Below are positions 1 to 5,008 of a stretch of DNA of 5,008 nucleotides, piece by piece (position 1 is the stretch's first letter; every line of letters starts with the position of its first letter). Source of the DNA: Flavobacteriales bacterium (GTDB lineage: Bacteria; Bacteroidota; Bacteroidia; Flavobacteriales_D; Sanyastnellaceae); contig JAPKAW010000151.1 of the NCBI GenBank assembly GCA_028825055.1, positions 1-5,008 of the forward strand, read 5' to 3'. The translations under genes were made by a program, and so were the position numbers. Below the pieces are notes generated by a model that had not been told where the DNA came from, did not search any database, and worked only from the letters and a program-made list of their open reading frames with translations.

Positions 1-1551
1 CCGCCAAAACAGTTCAGGGATGTGTTTGGTGGCATCGTGACGGAATCCATCGATGTTGGTCTCATGTACCCACCACATGGCGCTGTCAGTCATCATGTGG
101 ACCACTTCTGGTCGCTCCAAATCCAAGGTAGGCATGAAGGTGTCAAACCAGGTTGTTAGACGCTGTTCGTCCCATAATTGAGTATTCATGGTCCCATCAG
201 GTAAGTAAAGGGGTGTTACCCAATCAGGATGCTGCTTGTAAACGGGATGGTCCTGGTGCACATGGTTGGCTACGTAATCAACGAGGATGTTCATACCACG
301 ATCGTGTATGTCATCCACAAGTCCATGGAATTCTTCCATGCTTCCAAAACGAGCATCTGTCCCACTGGATTGGATGGGCCAATAGCCATGGTAGGCACTA
401 AATTTACTCGTCAATTCCGTGCTTGGGTCTGTCCAGAATCCCCAAGCATCCTTTGGATTCGGGGTGATGGGGGAAACCCAAACGGTATTGGTTCCCAAAG
501 AATCGAGATAACTCAATTGATTTTGAATCCCCGCGAAATCCCCTCCCTTATACTGCGCACGTGGGTGGATACCGGGGTCATCGGTTGGAAGGTCATTTTG
601 GCTGCTTCCATTGGCAAATCGGTCCACCATTAAGAAATACATCACCATGGCATGCCGGTCCTTTCGACTCAAGTTATCTGCATTTGAAATGGGCACGCCT
701 TGGTTCAATGGGATGACAACTTCTTGGCTACGTTGGCCTTGCGTATGGGCCCAAAATTGGATATGTGAGCGATCTTTTCCGAAAGCCGCCGATGGAATAC
801 CAATGGATACTTGACCGGTTGAATCCGCCTGGTGAAAGGCAAACAGTTTGGAGTCACAAAAGCCATGAACCAAAGCTCCCGGCGAGGTGGTTATGAGAAG
901 CTTTGTGGTACGAGGCTTGGATCCGATTGTGCTGATTGTGATGGGTAAATTGGCAGTCTCATTGCCCACTTGTAAGATGGAGTTAAAGGCCCCAAAGCCG
1001 TTTGGTACGCGGTTGGAGTTGGCAGGGTCTGCTTGTTCTTGACCATCGATAATCAGTTGATATGCATGCTTTCCACGAGGGAGCTTCAGATGACACGTCC
1101 AACCCGTACCATCATATGTGAGTGGGCTCGCTGTCGAACTCCATCCGTTCATGGCACCTTTTAACTGGATTGATTGCGCGTTTTCATACCCTTCCAATCG
1201 AAACTCGATCTGTTCCATTTCAGACGGGAACACAGGGATTTCCCAGTGATCGCCATTGGACCATATAGCCAACACCCCGAGACCACTTTGGGGCTCTAGG
1301 TTCAGTGTGACTTGTCCGTTTTGTGAGTCCTTGATGGGCAGAACAATGGCTTTTTGACGTCCAAAAAAAACAGAATCAATGGGCAATCCTTTTCCAAGAA
1401 AATCGTCCAAAACGATGACCGTTGAGTCGGAGAGAAGCTGAATAGGAGCGAATGGCTGCTGCAGGCGATAACCGACATTTTCTGTTTTACAACCTCCCAG
1501 TAATCCGAAGATGAGCAGGGTACAAGCTCCTGATATGATGCGCAGGTTCAT
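1..1551 (-). CDS. GH13 alpha-amylase-family lipoprotein with CBM48-like domain, N-terminal part (3' end outside window)
   Basis: The first 517 residues of a glycoside hydrolase family 13 enzyme, which cleaves alpha-1,4-glucan; this is the SusG position of the locus. ATG at 1551 is the only reasonable start: it gives a signal peptide with lipobox LGGC, lipidated Cys21. An unassigned beta region (about 30-125) is followed by a CBM48/AMPK-type domain (about 126-185: GAMNGW 132-137, GTGW to Trp151, IDG at 169, DPAN from 175), then a second beta region to about 290. The catalytic barrel begins near 300 (MYFLMVDRF). Conserved elements are YKGGD (334-338), YHGYWP (387-392), region I DYVANH (425-430), region V MPTLD (473-477) and region II GFRHDATKH (502-510) with nucleophile Asp506 and invariant Arg504. 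The acid/base Glu of region III and Asp of region IV lie past the left edge, so full activity cannot be confirmed. Lys509-His510 is typical of alpha-amylases. The subfamily and exact specificity (amylase, neopullulanase or cyclodextrinase type) are unresolved. Confidence 0.95.
   Translation of the reverse strand, partial: MNLRIISGACTLLIFGLLGGCKTENVGYRLQQPFAPIQLLSDSTVIVLDDFLGKGLPIDSVFFGRQKAIVLPIKDSQNGQVTLNLEPQSGLGVLAIWSNGDHWEIPVFPSEMEQIEFRLEGYENAQSIQLKGAMNGWSSTASPLTYDGTGWTCHLKLPRGKHAYQLIIDGQEQADPANSNRVPNGFGAFNSILQVGNETANLPITISTIGSKPRTTKLLITTSPGALVHGFCDSKLFAFHQADSTGQVSIGIPSAAFGKDRSHIQFWAHTQGQRSQEVVIPLNQGVPISNADNLSRKDRHAMVMYFLMVDRFANGSSQNDLPTDDPGIHPRAQYKGGDFAGIQNQLSYLDSLGTNTVWVSPITPNPKDAWGFWTDPSTELTSKFSAYHGYWPIQSSGTDARFGSMEEFHGLVDDIHDRGMNILVDYVANHVHQDHPVYKQHPDWVTPLYLPDGTMNTQLWDEQRLTTWFDTFMPTLDLERPEVVHMMTDSAMWWVHETNIDGFRHDATKHIPELFWR
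1548..1551 (-). other. ATGA stop/start overlap, likely translational coupling
   Basis: The ATG of the amylase gene (1551-1549) shares bases with the TGA stop of the two-repeat protein gene (1550-1548). Such overlaps usually let terminating ribosomes restart on the next gene, so the two products are probably made in linked amounts. The codons are directly seen; coupling is inferred. Confidence 0.8.
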
Positions 1552-2396
1552 TCGCAATCTAAAAACGAAATGATCTGATAGGGAGGAGGGCCAGGAGGGT
1601 AAGCGAATCCTTCTCGAACGATGTAAAAGTAGATTTCACTGAGCGTTTCGCCTTCCATCAAAATAGAAGCGAAGAAATCCTCAGGGATCATGGTTGTTCT
1701 GAATTTACCCTCACCCAGAAAGGTCAACTTCAATTCGGGTGTTGAAGTCACCAATTCCAATGGCACGTATTCATAGTCTGTAAACAAGTCTACTTTCCCC
1801 AATAAATAGAGGTAGCAATCGTCTTCGCCCATGTCTTGCAACCCTTCATATTGGACCTCTTTGTCGTTGTTGTATGTCAGTGTGAGGTAATCATCGCGTT
1901 CACGTAATTCAGGAAAGATGCAGATACGGCCATTGCACAATTCAGGAACGATATCGACATGCATGTCTTCGGATTTGGCTTCAAATGCAAAGCCTTCCAA
2001 TGCCATGCCACTTCTCAATTTGGCCAAACACGAGATGCCTCTTGAGAAAAGCGTGGGGCCGTCCACACCATAATAGTTCGTTGGTACAAAGGTCATAGCA
2101 TACAACTTGGGTCCCACTTTGGTCAATGCTTGGTGGTCAGCGGAGTTGTCCCAATCGCCATTGCCCGCAGCCGGTCCTGAAGGGTCCCAAGTCCACAAAT
2201 ACAAAGTTGTATCCGGAAAAGCATCCAGAATTCCAGACAAACCGTTGCCCTGAATTCCATCTTCGCTTTGGTTCATGTCAATGAACAAGGTCATTTCTGA
2301 GTTGGCATCGGTAGGAGATGGCAAAACATAGGCCTTTTGAGCATGTGTCAGGAATGCTGGAGACACAGCCAAAAGAATGGTAAGTAGCTTCTTCAT
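1548..2396 (-). CDS. Secreted two-repeat beta-sandwich protein, putative starch-binding PUL accessory
   Basis: A 282-residue secreted protein in the place of susF. I chose the ATG at 2396: it gives a compact signal peptide with a probable signal peptidase I cut after Ala19 (LTHA/Q), whereas the TTG at 2405 would add three residues and overlap the preceding stop. No lipobox is present, unlike SusD, the DUF5004-like protein and the amylase. Residues about 34-150 form one module with YLWTWDP (66-72), NGDWDNS (79-85), a LYAMTFVPTNYYG strand-turn (98-110) and FSRGISCLAKL. Residues about 168-278 look like a second, diverged copy: LTLTYNND, CYLYL, GKFRTTMIPEDFF, then EIYFYIVREGFAY. All three tryptophans (68, 70, 82) are in the first copy. 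Similar tryptophan-rich modules occur in Bacteroidota proteins of alpha-glucan loci, hence the putative carbohydrate-binding role; I cannot name a family with confidence. No type IX secretion C-terminal domain is evident. The stop overlaps the amylase start by 4 nt. Confidence 0.72.
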   Translation of the reverse strand: MKKLLTILLAVSPAFLTHAQKAYVLPSPTDANSEMTLFIDMNQSEDGIQGNGLSGILDAFPDTTLYLWTWDPSGPAAGNGDWDNSADHQALTKVGPKLYAMTFVPTNYYGVDGPTLFSRGISCLAKLRSGMALEGFAFEAKSEDMHVDIVPELCNGRICIFPELRERDDYLTLTYNNDKEVQYEGLQDMGEDDCYLYLLGKVDLFTDYEYVPLELVTSTPELKLTFLGEGKFRTTMIPEDFFASILMEGETLSEIYFYIVREGFAYPPGPPPYQIISFLDCE

Positions 2397-2398
2397 GA

Positions 2399-2412
2399 GA
2401 ATCAATTGATTC
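2399..2412. repeat. 14-bp perfect palindrome at a gene junction
   Basis: GAATCAATTGATTC is its own reverse complement. It spans the TGA stop of the DUF5004-like gene (2404-2402) and ends two bases before the ATG at 2396 of the next gene. In RNA it could fold as a 5-bp stem with an AATT loop, weak because it is mostly A-U. It also creates the TTG alternative start at 2405. It may be chance; a role in initiation is only a possibility. Confidence 0.6.
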
Positions 2413-2905
2413 GGTTGAATTCGAACGTGTAGATGTTGGTGGGCGCATCATTGCAGTCCCTTCTGTACTCAATCCGCATGGATGGGTCAAAGCTCCGCAC
2501 CATGCCCCCGAGATTGTACTGCAGGGTATCGGAGACTGAGTAGAGCTGTAAATAACTGGGATACAAATCGTCATCAAAGCCCCAGGTTCCGCCCTCTCCG
2601 AAGTAATTCTTGCCCAATTCAATGGCTACTGAATAGTTGCGGTTGGCATTAAAGGTGATTTGCAAGGGCGTTGCGATTCCATCGAGGAAAAAACTGCTGA
2701 GATCGCGGGTTTCTTTAATGGGGCTGTTGAGGTCTTGTTGTGTGAAGGCCTGGAGTTCCCAAGTGCCGATCATGCCCTCGACCTTGTCAAAGGGCTCGCC
2801 CAATTCACCGGTAACCTCAGGTTTACAAGAATTCAGAGCGAAGATGAGTGCGCTGCAGACGATCAGGGTCAAAACAGTGGTGAGGCGTGTGGATTGTAGC
2901 ATCAT
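2402..2905 (-). CDS. Small PUL lipoprotein, DUF5004-like, lipocalin-like motif
   Basis: A 167-residue lipoprotein of unknown biochemical function in the position where classical loci carry susE. The signal peptide ends in the lipobox LNSC with lipidated Cys27. The mature part contains GTWEL (47-51), a lipocalin-like G-x-W opening, then a D-L-S-S-F-F stretch (68-73), KNYFGEGGTWGFDDDLYPS (99-117) and a closing strand ending EFNRIN. This order (GxW, sp-I-K-E, dLSxFF, GtWxFDd, C-terminal FxFNR) matches what I recall of the DUF5004 proteins found next to SusD in Bacteroidota; the match is from memory and not searched. Length and predominance of beta-prone segments suit a single small barrel or sandwich. 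It starts 9 nt after susD; ATG at 2905 and ATG at 2902 are both possible (MMLQS). The stop is 5 nt before the next gene. A surface accessory role in glucan binding is inferred from context only. It is not recognisably SusE. Confidence 0.8.
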   Translation of the reverse strand: MMLQSTRLTTVLTLIVCSALIFALNSCKPEVTGELGEPFDKVEGMIGTWELQAFTQQDLNSPIKETRDLSSFFLDGIATPLQITFNANRNYSVAIELGKNYFGEGGTWGFDDDLYPSYLQLYSVSDTLQYNLGGMVRSFDPSMRIEYRRDCNDAPTNIYTFEFNRIN

Positions 2906-2914
2906 GATTTCGAT

Positions 2915-4279
2915 TTAAAGACAACCGCCTTCTTCGTTGAGGACGAAGCCGTCCACCGTATTTTCTGAATTGGAGAATTGAAGCGACATTCCTGGACAAT
3001 CCCATGAGGCATCTCGAATGAGAATGTCTTCGCCCATGGTTCCTCTACGTAACAACTGATCTGTCCAATGGCCTTCACCCACAGTTTCTTTTCGGAATTC
3101 GTCCCGAGCGGCGTATCGGATTTCTTCAGACGTAGCTGACTCTAATAAAATAAAATTACCCGGTCCATAGGCCCGGTCTCGAATGACATTAATATCTGCA
3201 ATGGCCGTGGACAATTCCAAACCGGTTTCAGCCAACGCCTCTGCACGAATGAGATGCATTAAGGTCAGGTGTGCTAATGGAATGTTGAAGTATTCCTTGT
3301 TGTTGAATCGATTGCAAAGCGCTCGAGTACCGGGAGTATACCATTGAGAACGGCCATCGCCGGCTCCAGAGAGGCTCATGAAGAAAGCAAAGTCTTCGCT
3401 GAATGCTAATTGGGGGGAGCTGGTGTTGTCGGAACGCAAATTGTCGCGAAACCAAGAACTCCTGAAATCATTCGGCTGGCTGACAATTCCAAAGATTGTT
3501 TCAGTGTTGATCATGTCCGTCTCAAAACGGTCGAGGTCTTCGTCCAAAGTGAAGTCTCCCGATTCGATGATGGAAGTAGCGTACGATGCGGCTAGTGCAT
3601 AGTCTCCCATTTGAAAATGAACTTGCGCGAGATAGGCACGAGCGGCATGTTGTGTGGCGTATACACCATTGGTAGAAGGTAAGTTCAGTAACGCAAAGTT
3701 GAGATCTTCAACAATGGCCGTATAGACAGCGCCGACTGGTGCACGTGGTAATGGGTCTTGACTGGACTCAAGGCGAAGCGGTACACCAGGATGGCCATTG
3801 TCAGGCGTGAATCCGTATGGTCGTGCGTACATTTTCACAGCTCCCCAATGGCAGATTCCCCGAACAAATCGTGCTTCTGCTTCAAGGCGAAGTTTATCGG
3901 ATTCCGTAAGGTCCGTTACAAATTGAAAGTTCTCGATGAGGACATTTGAACGGTAAATGGCGTAATAGAAATCCGTGTAAGCACCTCCATTAATGCCGGT
4001 GAAAAAAGTGGTTTCTCGGTTGTATACCGCAGTAAAGTCAAGGCTATTGTCAGGTGCTCCAAAATTCGGACCGCGCAATTCGTTCATGATTTGAACGCGA
4101 CCACCATACAGGTTGGCCAAGACATCATAAGTACTAACTAGAAGCCGTTGTAGGTCATCCGTGTCTTGAATGGCGTCCTCGGCCAAGATGACGTCCCCAG
4201 GTTCAAATTCAAGCAGACGGTCGCATGAGACAGCAGTCATCACAATGCCAGCAAAAAGGAGGAGTTGTTTCATTTTCAT
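2915..4279 (-). CDS. SusD/RagB-family surface glycan-binding lipoprotein
   Basis: Complete 454-residue SusD-like protein, the lid and substrate-binding partner of the SusC transporter encoded 12 nt upstream. The N-terminus has lysines, a hydrophobic stretch and the lipobox AVSC with lipidated Cys19, followed by acidic residues (LLEFEPGD) that fit export to the cell surface in Bacteroidota. The N-terminal SusD region covers roughly residues 20-200, with AEARFVRGICHW as the usual TPR-type helix signature. The C-terminal RagB/SusD region includes LIRAEALAETG near 343-353, INVIRDRAYG (363-372) and the conserved late stretch DEFRKETVGEGHW. At 454 residues it is somewhat shorter than the common 500-550. 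The ATG at 4279 gives MKMKQ; the second ATG at 4273 would also work and change only two residues. No clear Shine-Dalgarno sequence precedes it, which is normal in this phylum. The family is certain, the ligand inferred from the operon. Confidence 0.97.
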   Translation of the reverse strand: MKMKQLLLFAGIVMTAVSCDRLLEFEPGDVILAEDAIQDTDDLQRLLVSTYDVLANLYGGRVQIMNELRGPNFGAPDNSLDFTAVYNRETTFFTGINGGAYTDFYYAIYRSNVLIENFQFVTDLTESDKLRLEAEARFVRGICHWGAVKMYARPYGFTPDNGHPGVPLRLESSQDPLPRAPVGAVYTAIVEDLNFALLNLPSTNGVYATQHAARAYLAQVHFQMGDYALAASYATSIIESGDFTLDEDLDRFETDMINTETIFGIVSQPNDFRSSWFRDNLRSDNTSSPQLAFSEDFAFFMSLSGAGDGRSQWYTPGTRALCNRFNNKEYFNIPLAHLTLMHLIRAEALAETGLELSTAIADINVIRDRAYGPGNFILLESATSEEIRYAARDEFRKETVGEGHWTDQLLRRGTMGEDILIRDASWDCPGMSLQFSNSENTVDGFVLNEEGGCL

Positions 4280-4291
4280 GATAAGCTGGGA

Positions 4292-5008
4292 TTAAAACGT
4301 GGTCGATATCGACAGTGTGATGGCCCGTTCTTGCGGTGGCGTCAAATACGTCACATTCGGACTCATGTTGCGGTCTTGGGCATTTTCAAAGTCACGAACA
4401 ACTTCGGGATCCAAGCCTGGAAAGTTGGTGATCGTCAGCAGGTTGGTCGCATTCAAAGCAATGCGACACGCGGACATTGTGGATCCTGGAGGCAGGGAAA
4501 CGTTGAACCCGAGAGTCACATTTCGTAAACGGATATACGAGGCGTCAAAAATGAACAGACTCGTATTCCACCAAGGAAACCCAGAAGGCAAACTGTACGT
4601 CGTCTCGTCCAAGGTCAGCCTTGGGTAAGTCGCCTCATCTCCTGGCTGTCTCCAACGGTCTAACTTTTCTTCGCGCATATTCCATCCAGTCACAACACCC
4701 AGTTGCCTTTTTGCAGAAGAATCGAAGATCTTAGCTCCAATGCTAAACGTGGCCAAGCCACTGAGGTCCCAGTTCTTATATCGAAAGGTGTTGTTCATGC
4801 CACCAATAATGTCTGGCAGTCCGTCACCGACATATTTACGGATGTCGTTGTTGTACTCGTAGGTCTCGTTTCCGTCAAGGTCCAAGTAAACAGGCAGTCC
4901 CGTCTCGGGATCGACATGGCTGTGCTCTACGAGGTAAAAACTCCCAACAGGTCGGCCTACGATTACCCGCGAATCATTAGTTCCACCGCTAACGGCGTCG
5001 GGTGTGTA
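4292..5008 (-). CDS. SusC/RagA-family TonB-dependent outer-membrane transporter, C-terminal part (5' end outside window)
   Basis: This is the last 238 residues of a SusC-type transporter, which imports oligosaccharides through the outer membrane using TonB energy and is capped by its SusD partner. The reading frame is open to the right edge without a start, so the N-terminal carboxypeptidase-like domain, TonB box, plug and most of the barrel lie outside. Visible family signatures, numbered from the window edge, are VGRPVGSFY (17-25), DPETGLPVY (33-41), the late-barrel motif YIRLRNVTLGF (158-168) and FPGLDPEV (196-203). The protein ends in a phenylalanine after alternating polar and hydrophobic residues, as expected for a C-terminal beta-strand recognised by the barrel assembly machinery. 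The stop is TAA, 12 nt before the SusD start. The family call is secure. The alpha-glucan substrate is inferred only from the downstream amylase. Confidence 0.96.
   Translation of the reverse strand, partial: YTPDAVSGGTNDSRVIVGRPVGSFYLVEHSHVDPETGLPVYLDLDGNETYEYNNDIRKYVGDGLPDIIGGMNNTFRYKNWDLSGLATFSIGAKIFDSSAKRQLGVVTGWNMREEKLDRWRQPGDEATYPRLTLDETTYSLPSGFPWWNTSLFIFDASYIRLRNVTLGFNVSLPPGSTMSACRIALNATNLLTITNFPGLDPEVVRDFENAQDRNMSPNVTYLTPPQERAITLSISTTF

Noticed and set aside
229..633. Plus-strand ORF of 134 codons inside the amylase region
   Set aside because: It lies antisense to a frame encoding the GH13 catalytic motifs, has no family resemblance, and starts without signal or context. It is a shadow, as are the plus-strand ORFs at 153-401 and 611-814.
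1363..1370. Run of eight A (eight T on the coding strand) within the amylase gene, possible slippage or sequencing error site
   Set aside because: The frame is intact across it, reading a V-F-F-G segment between sensible signal and domain sequence on both sides, so there is no sign of a frameshift.
2399..2412. Palindrome as an intrinsic terminator
   Set aside because: The possible stem is only 5 bp, A-U rich, and is not followed by a U tract; it sits in the middle of a tightly packed operon.
2278..2622. Minus-strand ORF of 114 codons bridging the DUF5004-like and two-repeat genes
   Set aside because: It is out of frame with two genes that both have good secretion signals and family-like motifs, and its translation is low-complexity in S, T, P and C with no signature.
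4280..4291. Search for a promoter or ribosome-binding site between susC and susD
   Set aside because: The 12-nt gap has no purine-rich Shine-Dalgarno match and no room for a promoter; the other junctions are even shorter. Absence of the motif is usual in Bacteroidota.
4299..4628. Plus-strand ORF of 109 codons opposite the SusC 3' end
   Set aside because: Antisense to conserved SusC barrel motifs; no recognisable domain. The ORF at 4265-4528 is rejected for the same reason.

Overview
The window is part of a Bacteroidota genome, with all five genes on the minus strand, so the locus reads from right to left. The evidence for the phylum is the SusC/SusD pair, which is essentially confined to Bacteroidota, the Bacteroidota-style lipoprotein signals, and junctions without an evident Shine-Dalgarno sequence. 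Base composition looks close to balanced. A marine or aquatic member of the Flavobacteriales type is plausible, but the sequence does not fix the genus.

Layout in transcription order: (1) 5008-4292, the C-terminal 238 residues of a SusC/RagA-family TonB-dependent outer-membrane transporter, whose 5' part lies beyond the right edge; (2) 4279-2915, a complete SusD/RagB-family glycan-binding lipoprotein; (3) 2905-2402, a small lipoprotein that resembles the DUF5004 family and has a lipocalin-like motif; (4) 2396-1548, a secreted protein of two diverged beta-sandwich-like repeats, the first rich in tryptophan; (5) 1551-1, the N-terminal 517 residues of a GH13 alpha-amylase-family lipoprotein with a CBM48-like domain, cut by the left edge. 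Spacings are 12, 9 and 5 nt, then a 4-nt ATGA overlap, so this is almost certainly one transcription unit. There is no intergenic stretch above 12 nt. No promoter, terminator, RNA gene, mobile element or CRISPR array is visible.

Together the genes form a polysaccharide utilisation locus for an alpha-glucan (starch, glycogen or related storage glucan). The model, inferred from the family, is that the amylase cuts glucan at the cell surface, SusD and the two accessory proteins hold glucan or oligosaccharides, and SusC imports the products with TonB energy. The least-described part is the pair of genes in the SusE/SusF positions. They do not look like classical SusE or SusF, and one is a non-lipidated protein with an internal duplication whose second copy has lost all its tryptophans.
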